Positions 56,361 through 64,000 of a stretch of 64,000 bases of DNA are shown piece by piece. The notes beneath the pieces were generated by a model. It saw nothing but the letters and a program-made list of their open reading frames with translations. It had not been told where the DNA came from and made no database searches. The first letter of the stretch is position 1, and the number at the start of each line of letters is the position of its first letter. The position numbers were made by a program, and so were the translations under genes. Origin of the DNA: Thiotrichaceae bacterium UBA7357 (GTDB lineage: Bacteria > Pseudomonadota > Gammaproteobacteria > Eutrophobiales > Eutrophobiaceae); the NCBI GenBank assembly GCA_002470825.1, contig DKOR01000013.1, positions 1 to 64,000 of the forward strand, read 5' to 3'.

Positions 56361-58400
56361 ATGAAAAACCCACTCATACAGAAAGAAGGACTTCCTGCCT
56401 TCGAAAATATTAATGCATCTCATGTTGAGCCAGCTATCGACAAACTAATTCTGGAAAATAGGAGCATCGTTCAATCATTATTATTAAGCACAAAAATTTA
56501 TAGTTGGGATAACCTACTACAGAAACTGGAAGATATGGATGATAACTTAAATCGTGCTTGGTCACCCGTCAGCCATCTACATTCGGTTGCTGATAATGAT
56601 CAACTTCGGGAAGCTTATAATAAATGCATGAATAAGCTCTCTGATTACTCCACCGAAATGGGTCAAAATGAAGAGCTATTTCATGCATATGAGCAAGTTG
56701 CGAAGGCTGATTCATTCAATCTATTATCAACTGCACAGCAAAAAATTATTACTAACTCTCTGAGAGATTTTCACCTTTCTGGAATTGCTCTCGATACAAA
56801 AGCAAAGAAACGTTATAAATTAATTCAACAACAACTTTCAAAGCTGCAAACTAAATTTGAAGAAAACTTGCTCGATGCTACGCATGCATGGGAAAAACTA
56901 ATCACTGATAAGGATGAACTCAAAGGTCTGCCTGAATCATGCCTTGAATTAGCGGCAAAAACTGCAAAAGATGCAAATAGAGAAGGATGGATATTTACTT
57001 TGGAATTCCCATCCTACATGCCAGTGATTCAATACGCTGATAACGCTAGTTTTAGAGAAGAAATATATAGGGCTTACGTAACTCGCGCTTCAGAAAAAGG
57101 ACCGAATGCTGGTCAATTCGATAATAGTGAGATCATGAATAAAATACTCCAGTATCGAACAGAAAAAGCAAAACTGCTCGGCTTTGAAAGCTACGCACAT
57201 TATTCATTAGCTACGAAAATGGCGAAAAATACTAACGAGGTATTAAGTTTCTTAAATAATCTGATTGAACGAACAAAGAAATATGCTGAGCAAGAGTATG
57301 AAGAGTTAACGTTATTTGCAATCGAAACAGCAAACGTATCTAAGCTTCAAGCTTGGGATATTTTTTATTATTCAGAAAAATTGAGACAGAAAAAATTTAA
57401 TATTTCACAGGAAGTATTACGCGCTTATTTCCCTATAAATCAGGTCATGAAAGGTTTGTTTACTATTACTGAAAAGCTTTATGATATCACGATCAATCGA
57501 CGTGAAGGGATTCAAGTCTGGCATAAGGATGTCATGTTTTTTGATATTCTGAATCAGAAAGATGAAATAAGTGGTGGTTTTTATCTAGATCTATATGCCC
57601 GTCCGCATAAACGAGGCGGAGCATGGATGGATGAGTGCATCGTCAGAAAAAAAACCTCAAAGGGTATTCAAAATCCGGTGGCCTACTTAACATGTAATTT
57701 CACACCGCCTCTTGATGGCAAACCCGCTCTTCTAACGCATGATGAAGTAACCACTTTGTTTCATGAATTTGGTCACGGGTTACACCATATGATGACAAAT
57801 GTTGAATATAGTGGCGTTTCTGGAATAAATGGCGTGCCTTGGGATGCGGTTGAGTTGCCAAGTCAATTTATGGAAAACTGGTGTTGGGAAAAAGAAGCTC
57901 TCGACCTTTTTGCCAGACACATAGATAACGGTAAAATCATTGATAATAAGCTATTCAAAAAAATGACGAAGGCAAGAACATTTCAGGCCGGAATGAAAAT
58001 GCTCAGGCAATTGGAATTTTCTCTATTTGACTATAGATTACACATGGAATGTGCAACAAATGATTCACTTATAATACAAGACTTACTCAATGAGATTCGA
58101 GGAAAAGTCGCTGTCGTGGAAACGCCTGATTTCAATCGATTTCAACATAGTTTCGCTCATATCTTTGCGGGTGGTTACGCAGCCGGCTATTATAGCTATA
58201 AATGGGCCGAAGTATTATCCGCCGACGCCTTTTCCAAATTCGAAGAAAGGGGTATCTTTGACAAAATGACTGGAAAAGAATTTCTAAAATCTATTCTGGA
58301 ACAAGGTGGCAGTCGAGAGCCAATGGATTTATTTATTGAATTTCGTGGGCGAGAACCGAGCATTGAACCACTATTAAGACATTCAGGCATTACAGTTTAA
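56361..58400 (+). CDS. prlC: oligopeptidase A (M3 family)
   Basis: Cytoplasmic zinc metallopeptidase that degrades oligopeptides, including cleaved signal peptides. The 679-residue protein has the zinc motif H468-E469-F470-G471-H472 (LFHEFGHGLHHMM), an upstream RGGAWMDECI segment, and the GVPWDAVELPSQFMENWC signature of OpdA. Length equals E. coli PrlC (680). It is followed ten bases later by the SH3-domain gene. Confidence 0.96.
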   Translation: MKNPLIQKEGLPAFENINASHVEPAIDKLILENRSIVQSLLLSTKIYSWDNLLQKLEDMDDNLNRAWSPVSHLHSVADNDQLREAYNKCMNKLSDYSTEMGQNEELFHAYEQVAKADSFNLLSTAQQKIITNSLRDFHLSGIALDTKAKKRYKLIQQQLSKLQTKFEENLLDATHAWEKLITDKDELKGLPESCLELAAKTAKDANREGWIFTLEFPSYMPVIQYADNASFREEIYRAYVTRASEKGPNAGQFDNSEIMNKILQYRTEKAKLLGFESYAHYSLATKMAKNTNEVLSFLNNLIERTKKYAEQEYEELTLFAIETANVSKLQAWDIFYYSEKLRQKKFNISQEVLRAYFPINQVMKGLFTITEKLYDITINRREGIQVWHKDVMFFDILNQKDEISGGFYLDLYARPHKRGGAWMDECIVRKKTSKGIQNPVAYLTCNFTPPLDGKPALLTHDEVTTLFHEFGHGLHHMMTNVEYSGVSGINGVPWDAVELPSQFMENWCWEKEALDLFARHIDNGKIIDNKLFKKMTKARTFQAGMKMLRQLEFSLFDYRLHMECATNDSLIIQDLLNEIRGKVAVVETPDFNRFQHSFAHIFAGGYAAGYYSYKWAEVLSADAFSKFEERGIFDKMTGKEFLKSILEQGGSREPMDLFIEFRGREPSIEPLLRHSGITV

Positions 58401-58409
58401 GGAATAATA

Positions 58410-59129
58410 ATGCAAAATTTCAGAGTACAAAAAATACTATTCGGCATAATTTCTTTGGTAGCGTCAATGGTTAACGCTGAGACCGTATATGTGGTAGATG
58501 AATTAAAAATCGGTTTGCATAATGATCGCACCATAGACAGCCCGATCATCAAACTTGTCTCCAGTGGTACATCATTGTTCGTCATCGAGCGTGATGATGA
58601 TTTGATTCATGTTCAAGAAGCTGGAGGAACAAAAGGGTGGATAAATAATAAATATGTCGTCATTAAAAAACCTGGTAAAACACTCATAAAAGAATTAGAA
58701 GAAAACAACAAGGCACTGAAACAAGTAATAGCGCAATTAAAGACAAAAAAAATGACAACGTCCACTATTGATACGGATATTCAAAAAAAGCTTGAACAAC
58801 AATTAAATTCAGAGCGATTGAAAGCGGGTGATCTACAGGCGCAACTTGCCGCTCTTAAGGCAAATGTTGCAAATATTGATGACTCAGAAAAATTCCTCGC
58901 TGATATAGAAACGCTGCAACAGAAAAATCAACAACTACTTTCACTACTCGAATCTTCAGGCATACAAGTAAATTCAAACATAAAATCATTGAATGAAAGC
59001 TTTTTTTCTATAAACAAAATGAAACAAATGTCTTTTATGTTGTTTATCGTTTTTTTGATCGGTCTAGCCGGGGGAGTTTTTATATTAGATTTCTATAATA
59101 GACGTAGACATGGTGGTTTTCGTATTTGA
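58410..59129 (+). CDS. SH3-domain membrane protein, YgiM/TIGR04211-like
   Basis: A 239-residue protein with a signal peptide (residues 1-21, ending MVNA), a bacterial SH3 domain (about 22-85, YVVDELKIGLHNDRTIDSPII then GWINNKYVVI), a long coiled coil (about 90-185) and a C-terminal transmembrane helix (about 207-228, FMLFIVFLIGLAGGVFIL) followed by basic residues. This matches the YgiM family, probably bound to peptidoglycan on the periplasmic side. Precise role unknown. Confidence 0.85.
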   Translation: MQNFRVQKILFGIISLVASMVNAETVYVVDELKIGLHNDRTIDSPIIKLVSSGTSLFVIERDDDLIHVQEAGGTKGWINNKYVVIKKPGKTLIKELEENNKALKQVIAQLKTKKMTTSTIDTDIQKKLEQQLNSERLKAGDLQAQLAALKANVANIDDSEKFLADIETLQQKNQQLLSLLESSGIQVNSNIKSLNESFFSINKMKQMSFMLFIVFLIGLAGGVFILDFYNRRRHGGFRI

Positions 59130-59181
59130 TTTTACTGTCTTTTTGATTAATTTTAATGATCTTTAACTTTTTATTTTCAGC

Positions 59182-59952
59182 ATGTTCAAGATAGCAACTT
59201 GGAATGTTAACTCCCTTAGAGTCAGACTTTCTCATGTTTTACAGTGGTTGGAATCTGAGAGTCCGGATGTACTCGCTATACAAGAAACGAAAACTACCGA
59301 TGAGAACTTTCCCGAAGACGAGATAAAAGAAGCTGGTTATCATGTCAAATTTATTGGTCAGAAAACCTATAATGGTGTTACAACCATCTGTAAATCACCT
59401 GTTGAAACTATAGCTACAGCTATTCCTGGCTATGATGATTTGCAAAAAAGAGTCTTAGCCGTAAAAACTCAAGGTATTATCGTACTGAACTTATATGTCC
59501 CTAATGGCGCAGAAGTGAATTCAGAAAAATACCATTACAAATTAGAATGGTTTTCTAAGCTACATCCTTTCATTAAGCATCTTCAATCAGAAAAGGATCA
59601 TGTCATCATCTTAGGTGATTTCAACATTGCACCAGAAGATCAAGATGTGCATGCTCCAGAGGAATGGAAAGGGTGTAACTTGGTAAGCCAAGCAGAAAGA
59701 AATGAATTAAATAAAATATTGGCTTATGGTTTTAGCGATTGTTTTCGTTCATTTAATCAACCAGACAAAAGTTTTTCCTGGTGGGATTACCGTGCAGCCG
59801 GTTTTAAACGCAATCGAGGTCTAAGAATTGATCTTATCCTTGCCTCAAACAGCCTAACAAAAAGGTGTAGCTCATCTTATATCGATACAGAACCTCGCAA
59901 ACTGGTGCGCCCTTCAGATCATACACCTGTGATTGCAGTATTTGATCTTTAA
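59182..59952 (+). CDS. xthA: exodeoxyribonuclease III
   Basis: AP endonuclease and 3'-5' exonuclease of base excision repair. The 256-residue protein has the family opening FKIATWNVNSLRVRL, catalytic IQETKT, the LGDFNIAPED motif, the SWWDYRAAGFKRNRGLRIDLI segment and the final SDHTPVIAVF. Length is slightly shorter than E. coli XthA (268) and typical of the ExoA/Xth group. It stands 52 bases after the SH3 gene. Confidence 0.95.
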   Translation: MFKIATWNVNSLRVRLSHVLQWLESESPDVLAIQETKTTDENFPEDEIKEAGYHVKFIGQKTYNGVTTICKSPVETIATAIPGYDDLQKRVLAVKTQGIIVLNLYVPNGAEVNSEKYHYKLEWFSKLHPFIKHLQSEKDHVIILGDFNIAPEDQDVHAPEEWKGCNLVSQAERNELNKILAYGFSDCFRSFNQPDKSFSWWDYRAAGFKRNRGLRIDLILASNSLTKRCSSSYIDTEPRKLVRPSDHTPVIAVFDL

Positions 59953-60311
59953 TTTTGCTGAAGATGAACAATTATATTGATGCATCTGACTCTTAATAGT
60001 ACTAAATTTTATGTTCAGTACAGTTAAAAGGATCAGTCAAAGACCCTTACTTCTTTGAGAATATTTCGAAATAAGCTCATCAAAAAACAAAATTGAGGAA
60101 AGCTATAAATAGCTATGCATGAAGTTAAAACAGATAAGCAACAAACCAAATATATCGAATTAGACTTTAATCGTTAATAACAAAGACAGGCTCAAAAATC
60201 GGTTGTTTAAGGCAAGCATCACAAACAACTACTTCTCAGGATTGCGATATTCTTTACTTTCGCATAGACTTGACACCTTAAAATATCGATTATAGAAGTT
60301 GAGTAAAAAAA
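59953..60311 (+). other. gene-free interval upstream of rpmE
   Basis: About 360 bases. A TTGACA at 60270-60275 and a TATAGA at 60291-60296 (15-base spacing, shorter than ideal) are a possible rpmE promoter. Nothing else is recognised. Confidence 0.4.
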
Positions 60312-60512
60312 ATGAAAATAAACATACATCCTCTGTATGATGAAGTTAACGTCAAGTGCAGTTGTGGAAATGAATTCAAGACTCGTTCGACACATGTCGG
60401 AGATCTACATATTGATGTATGTTCTGAATGCCATCCATTCTACACTGGCAAACAGAAAATGTTAGATACAGCTGGTCGAGTAGACAAATTTCGTCGTAAA
60501 TACGGCATGTGA
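60312..60512 (+). CDS. rpmE: 50S ribosomal protein L31, zinc-binding form
   Basis: Ribosomal protein at the central protuberance bridging subunits. The 66-residue protein is the C+ form with four zinc cysteines, C16 and C18 (KCSCGNEFKTRST) and C37 and C40 (VCSECHPFYTGKQ). This form also acts as a zinc store in bacteria that carry a cysteine-free paralogue. It is a single-gene unit with its own terminator. Confidence 0.97.
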   Translation: MKINIHPLYDEVNVKCSCGNEFKTRSTHVGDLHIDVCSECHPFYTGKQKMLDTAGRVDKFRRKYGM

Positions 60513-60542
60513 TCTTTTTAAAACACAACATCAAATACAAAG

Positions 60543-60568
60543 AAACGCTCAGCTAGGGCGTTTTTTTT
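60543..60568 (+). terminator. intrinsic terminator of rpmE
   Basis: AAACGCTC and GGGCGTTT form an eight-pair stem (one G-T) with loop AGCTA, leading into eight T residues. It starts 31 bases after the rpmE stop. Confidence 0.9.
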
Positions 60569-60835
60569 AGCATATTTATTCTTTTTCTCCTTAATTTTAT
60601 TCGTAAAATTTATTAAAAATTATAGAGAAAGTCTTCGGGCATATGTTATTTCACCTAAGTAGTTATGCGTTAGCATAATCAAGATATTTAAAAAATGTAA
60701 AATATTCTAGAAACACACCTGACAAAATCGCTAAATTGAATTTTAACTTAAATTTAATTGTACTTTATCACCAACTCTTCAGGTCATTTCTAGTTTAGTC
60801 TAGCTAAGTAATTGCTAGTATTAGAGGTTAATTTC

Positions 60836-61051
60836 TTATCCACATTTTCTGTGGGTAACTCTGTGGATGCAGTGTTAAAGTATGTTTAAAATAACCCTGG
60901 CTGAGTCATTTTAAACAAAACTGTTAAAAACTAACCGAAATTAAAAATATCCATATATATCATATACTTGCACCGTTACTATTCGTCCTTAGAGGATGCT
61001 CGTCTTAGTTCAGGCAATCCTGAAAGACAAAGAAGGAAGAACTGTGTATAA
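60836..61051. other. cluster of DnaA-box-like 9-mers in an AT-rich gene-free segment
   Basis: Within 60569-61170, which has no gene, there is a perfect DnaA box TTATCCACA (60836-60844), two reverse-strand near matches TGTGGGTAA (60850-60858) and TGTGGATGC (60862-60870), and a reverse TGTGTATAA (61043-61051) that fits TTATNCACA. AT-only runs lie between them (around 60940-60965). It could be a chromosomal origin, a DnaA-titration site or a DnaA-regulated region. Few GATC sites are present, so Dam/SeqA-type control is unlikely. Confidence 0.4.
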
Positions 61052-61170
61052 ACAGAAAAATATCATTGACAAAGTCTAAAGCTTAAGAATCCTCCAAATG
61101 AGTGAATTTCAATTTAGGGCTAAAACTTTTTACTAAAAAAATCAGGACTTTTATATTAACAGAGTCATGC

Positions 61171-61785
61171 CTAAAACAACCATTCAGCTAGTTTTTGACG
61201 TGCCTCGTCTAGACCCACTCCCTGTAATGCAGAAAACTGTTGTACACTTCCATTTATACCTTTCAGTTCACTCCTTATTTCAATTGTAGTTTTTTTTGCC
61301 GCGCTTTTAGACAACTTATCAGATTTATTTAGCAATACATGTAGAGACAAATTACAACTCTCACAATAATCTAGCATTATTTGATCAAATTTTCCCATTG
61401 GATGCCGAATATCCATTATCAAGAACACTCCATTGAGAGAGTCTCGTTCGCGTAAATAGCGTTCGAGTAATTTTGCCCAAACATTTCTCATAGTTTCATC
61501 TACTTTTGCATAACCATATCCGGGTAAATCAACAATATGAATAGATTTATCATAGGCAAAATAATTTAATTCCCTAGTCCTTCCTGGAGATTTGCTGGTT
61601 CTGGCCAAAGAACGCCTATTAGTAATCTTATTTAATACACTTGACTTTCCAACATTAGACCGCCCGGCAAAGGCAACTTCAGCAATACTATTTTCCGGAA
61701 GTTGATTAAATGCAGCTACGCCTTTAATAAATTCAAAGCGACTGAACCAACCATTTGGTATTATTCGTTCTGTGCTTATAGTCAT
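61171..61785 (-). CDS. engB: ribosome biogenesis GTP-binding protein EngB (YihA/YsxC)
   Basis: Small GTPase for 50S assembly. The 204-residue protein has G1 GRSNVGKSS at residues 41-49, the switch segment RTSKSPGRTRELNYF, G3 DLPGYGYAK and G4 NKSDKLSK. It diverges from the cytochrome c4 gene, an order shared with Pseudomonas and relatives. Confidence 0.96.
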   Translation of the reverse strand: MTISTERIIPNGWFSRFEFIKGVAAFNQLPENSIAEVAFAGRSNVGKSSVLNKITNRRSLARTSKSPGRTRELNYFAYDKSIHIVDLPGYGYAKVDETMRNVWAKLLERYLRERDSLNGVFLIMDIRHPMGKFDQIMLDYCESCNLSLHVLLNKSDKLSKSAAKKTTIEIRSELKGINGSVQQFSALQGVGLDEARQKLAEWLF

Positions 61786-61956
61786 TTCTCTGTGAACTGT
61801 TAAATTTTATTTAACTATTTTAATAGTTTGTTTACATTTTGAAGGTTATTAATTTTGAATTAACCTATTTTGTCAGGACATTGTTCTTAAATGTAATCAT
61901 ACTATGAGTTTATCATTGATACTCTGCGTATATGTTGTTTTAAAGGAACTGGAATT

Positions 61957-62562
61957 ATGAAAAATCACTTGATTATTGTTTGTCTGTTAATATTTACCTC
62001 TGCCTATTCATTTGCTATGGACGGTGATCCAGCAAAGGGAAAGACTCTATCTCAAACCTGTACCGCATGTCACAGTGTCGATGGAAATAGTATAAATCCT
62101 ATTTGGCCCAAACTTGCTGGGCAACATGCATCTTACATCGTCAAACAATTGAATGACTTCAAGAAAGGAAACCGTGTTAACGCCCTTATGGCAGCAATGG
62201 TGGCACCACTAAGCGAACAGGATATGATTGACCTTGGTGCTTATTTTTCTATTCAAAAAACAACTCTGGGTGCTGCTCAACCTGAATTAATAGAAATTGG
62301 AGAACTTATCTATCGAGCCGGGGACCACGAAAGTGGTGTTCCAGCCTGCATGGCATGTCATGGGCCCAATGGTGCTGGTAATCCTGCTGCTATTTATCCG
62401 GTATTAAGTGGTCAACACGCTGAATATACCACTACGCAACTTAATATGTTTAAGGTTGAAGAACGTAATAATGATCCTAATAATATGATGCGTACAATTG
62501 CACGACTGTTGACAGATCTTCAAATTGAGGCTGTATCTCAATATATTCAAGGATTGCATTAA
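61957..62562 (+). CDS. diheme cytochrome c4
   Basis: Periplasmic electron carrier that feeds terminal oxidases, mainly the cbb3 type. The 201-residue protein has a signal peptide (residues 1-20, ending SYSFA), two c-type heme motifs C35-T-A-C38-H39 and C131-M-A-C134-H135, and two similar halves (PKLAGQHASYIVKQLNDFK and PVLSGQHAEYTTTQLNMFK), the internal duplication that defines cytochrome c4. dsbA follows, as usual. Confidence 0.95.
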   Translation: MKNHLIIVCLLIFTSAYSFAMDGDPAKGKTLSQTCTACHSVDGNSINPIWPKLAGQHASYIVKQLNDFKKGNRVNALMAAMVAPLSEQDMIDLGAYFSIQKTTLGAAQPELIEIGELIYRAGDHESGVPACMACHGPNGAGNPAAIYPVLSGQHAEYTTTQLNMFKVEERNNDPNNMMRTIARLLTDLQIEAVSQYIQGLH

Positions 62563-62660
62563 AAATTTACACTTTCAATGAAGTAAAAATCTGAATTCTC
62601 ATGTCTATAAAAAGTGTGGGTTTAAGTATTACTAATATCTAATAAGTTTTAAGGATGACC

Positions 62661-63287
62661 ATGAAAAATATAGCTGCAAATATCTTGTTTTTATTATTAA
62701 TTTTAATTAGCAATCAAATACATGCTAATGAAAATGGCTACATAACCATCTCTCCACCACAGCCAACTCGGTCAGGAGACAAAATAGAGGTTATAGAAGT
62801 ATTTTGGTACGCTTGTCCACACTGTTTCGATTTTGAACCACATATAAGCAAATGGTTGGAATCTAAACCTAATGACGTAGAATTTAGTCGCATGCCAGCT
62901 ATTTTTCGTAAAAGCTGGATTCCTCATGCTAAGGCCTATTTCACCGCAGATAAGTTAAATGTTTTAGATTCCATCCATACTCCATTATTTGATGCATTAC
63001 ATAAGCGAAAGAAAAACATTCATGACGACGATTCTATTAAGAAATTCTTTGTTAAACACGGTGTTGATAGAAATATATTTAAAAAAGTATACGAATCTGA
63101 CGAGGTTCAGGACAAGGTCAAGCGAGCCTTTATTATGGGTCAACGATACAAGCTTACGGGCGTTCCAGCAGTTATAATCAATGGAAAATATATGGTTAGC
63201 GGGTCCACTGCTGGAAGTTTTGAGAATGTGCTGAAAATAATTAATCAACTCATTGATAAAGAGAGAAAGAATAATTTGCAAAGTTGA
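62661..63287 (+). CDS. dsbA: periplasmic thiol:disulfide oxidoreductase DsbA
   Basis: Introduces disulfides into exported proteins. The 208-residue protein has a signal peptide (residues 1-22, ending QIHA), the active site C52-P-H-C55 in WYACPHCFDFEPH and the cis-proline loop TGVPAVIING. I chose the ATG at 62661 because AAGGA lies five bases before it; an ATG at 62655 overlaps that ribosome site. It stands 98 bases after cytochrome c4. Confidence 0.95.
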   Translation: MKNIAANILFLLLILISNQIHANENGYITISPPQPTRSGDKIEVIEVFWYACPHCFDFEPHISKWLESKPNDVEFSRMPAIFRKSWIPHAKAYFTADKLNVLDSIHTPLFDALHKRKKNIHDDDSIKKFFVKHGVDRNIFKKVYESDEVQDKVKRAFIMGQRYKLTGVPAVIINGKYMVSGSTAGSFENVLKIINQLIDKERKNNLQS

Positions 63288-63395
63288 GATTAATAAAACA
63301 TGTCAATATGAAGAATTTAGATTAATACTACAAATATTTGTCCTATATGAATTAATAGTAGCGAGTTTATTGAAACCAATTAACTTATAGGCAAT

Positions 63396-63421
63396 AAAAA
63401 AGGACCTAACGGTCCTTTTTT
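63396..63421. terminator. bidirectional intrinsic terminator between dsbA and pqqA
   Basis: Perfect inverted repeat: AAAAAAGGACC and GGTCCTTTTTT with loop TAAC. Each strand ends in a T-run, so it can stop transcripts from both dsbA (plus) and pqqA (minus), whose stop codon is 20 bases away. Confidence 0.92.
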
Positions 63422-63440
63422 AATTATAATGAAGAAAATT

Positions 63441-63515
63441 TTACTTATTGTTGATATACATTGTGACTTCAAAGCCAAAACGAATGTCGCTATATTCAGG
63501 TGTTTGCCAGTTCAT
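63441..63515 (-). CDS. pqqA: pyrroloquinoline quinone precursor peptide PqqA
   Basis: Ribosomal peptide whose glutamate and tyrosine are cross-linked by PqqE and processed to PQQ, cofactor of quinoprotein alcohol, methanol and sugar dehydrogenases. The 24-residue peptide begins MNWQTPEYSDIRFGF and continues EVTMYINNK, with the diagnostic E16-x3-Y20 in EVTMY and a tryptophan near the N-terminus as in known PqqA. GAGG (63524-63527) lies eight bases before the ATG. A terminator follows directly, so the gene makes its own short transcript. pqqB, pqqC, pqqD and pqqE are not adjacent or anywhere in the window. Confidence 0.88.
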   Translation of the reverse strand: MNWQTPEYSDIRFGFEVTMYINNK

Positions 63516-63859
63516 TGTTGTATCCTCGTGTAAATATTATAAAAATTGTATTTAAAGTTTTTTCTATGATTAGAATACAGCAGATCGTGTGCCAGCTTGA
63601 TGAATATATGATATTTATCATTTTAATCAGTAGCTTAAAAAAATTTAATTCCCCCCTTGTTGATTTTATTGATAAAGTTGGTTATCAATAGCCAATGCAC
63701 TGGTCTTAAAGAACCATATTCTGTATCTTTTTATATCCATTAAGACTCTATATTCCGAATAATCTATGTAAGAATTTAGGTACCATGAGGGAACTACAGC
63801 TTTGCTATGTGTATTGTGTTAAATTCGCCGACTTTTATGAATGTGCACCCATTTAAGAC

Positions 63860-64000
63860 ATGATAAGTATTTATAACAAAATCAATAATAAACATATTGC
63901 TAGCGGACATCGTGTTGGAATAGTTGGAGGTGGGCAACTCGCAAAGATGATAGGGCTATCCGCAATAAAGCTAGGTTGTGAGATTGTTATCCTAGAAAAA
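63860..64000 (+). CDS. purK: N5-carboxyaminoimidazole ribonucleotide synthase, N-terminal fragment (runs off window)
   Basis: ATP-grasp enzyme that carboxylates aminoimidazole ribotide in purine synthesis. Forty-seven codons are visible, with the nucleotide-binding opening HRVGIVGGGQLAKMIGLSA followed by GCEIVILEK, typical of PurK residues 1-45. The N-terminal 17 residues before RVGIVGGG are an extension; a later start is possible but no closer ATG exists. The gene continues past the right edge. Confidence 0.85.
   Translation, partial: MISIYNKINNKHIASGHRVGIVGGGQLAKMIGLSAIKLGCEIVILEK

Noticed and set aside
63500..63691. 63-codon plus-strand frame opposite the pqqA start region
   Set aside because: No ribosome site, no family resemblance, strongly AT-driven composition, and it overlaps the pqqA promoter and start on the other strand.
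1..64000. CRISPR arrays, insertion sequences, prophage genes, rRNA
   Set aside because: No regularly spaced repeats, transposase or integrase motifs, phage structural genes or rRNA sequence found.

Overview
The window is a stretch of chromosome from an AT-rich gammaproteobacterium. Several gene orders are typical of that class: ndk-rlmN-pilW-rodZ-hisS-yfgM-bamB-der, bamC-dapA with gcvR-bcp-perM, rpe-gph-trpEGDC, ychF-pth-rplY-prs-tRNA-Gln-ispE-lolB facing hemA-prfA-prmC-moeB, and engB-cytochrome c4-dsbA. I see no phage, insertion sequence, CRISPR array or rRNA. The species cannot be named from the sequence. A PQQ precursor peptide gene suggests use of quinoprotein dehydrogenases, which would suit a methylotroph or similar aerobe, but that is inference.

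Region 1 (1-10.1 kb): the end of valS, cysE, a small membrane protein, then one iron-sulfur operon, iscR-sufA-sufB-sufC-sufD-sufS-sufU-sufT-Rieske. A type 1 IscR site lies upstream. The sulfur-transfer partner is SufU, with its full zinc-ligand set; no SufE is present. Region 2 (10.1-18.3 kb): ndk to der, covering translation, pilus, cell shape and outer-membrane assembly. ispG, usually found between rodZ and hisS, is absent. Region 3 (18.4-25.7 kb): a porin gene broken by two frameshifts, bamC-dapA, gcvR, bcp, perM, queG, and a candidate small RNA with its own sigma-54-type promoter and strong terminator.

Region 4 (25.6-35.6 kb): nfeD/qmcA, an alpha/beta hydrolase, rpe-gph-trpEGDC, a short-chain dehydrogenase-like protein and an exported beta-propeller. 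Region 5 (35.7-47.0 kb): ychF to lolB and a TPR lipoprotein on the minus strand, diverging from hemA-prfA-prmC-moeB. Region 6 (47.2-56.3 kb): a MetX-like hydrolase, gcvH, and an iron-acquisition locus. That locus holds FbpABC-type transport genes, a PepSY membrane protein, an exported FMN-binding (flavinylated) protein and a porin, with two Fur-box-like palindromes and a leader that can form alternative hairpins.

Region 7 (56.4-64 kb): prlC, an SH3-domain protein, xthA, rpmE, a 660-bp gene-free AT-rich segment with several DnaA-box-like 9-mers, engB, cytochrome c4, dsbA, a 24-codon pqqA gene on the minus strand, and the start of purK.

The most interesting items are the orphan pqqA, the sigma-54-type small RNA with two CUCCC motifs, the iron locus with extracytoplasmic flavinylation, the DnaA-box cluster, and the SufU-type Suf operon under IscR.
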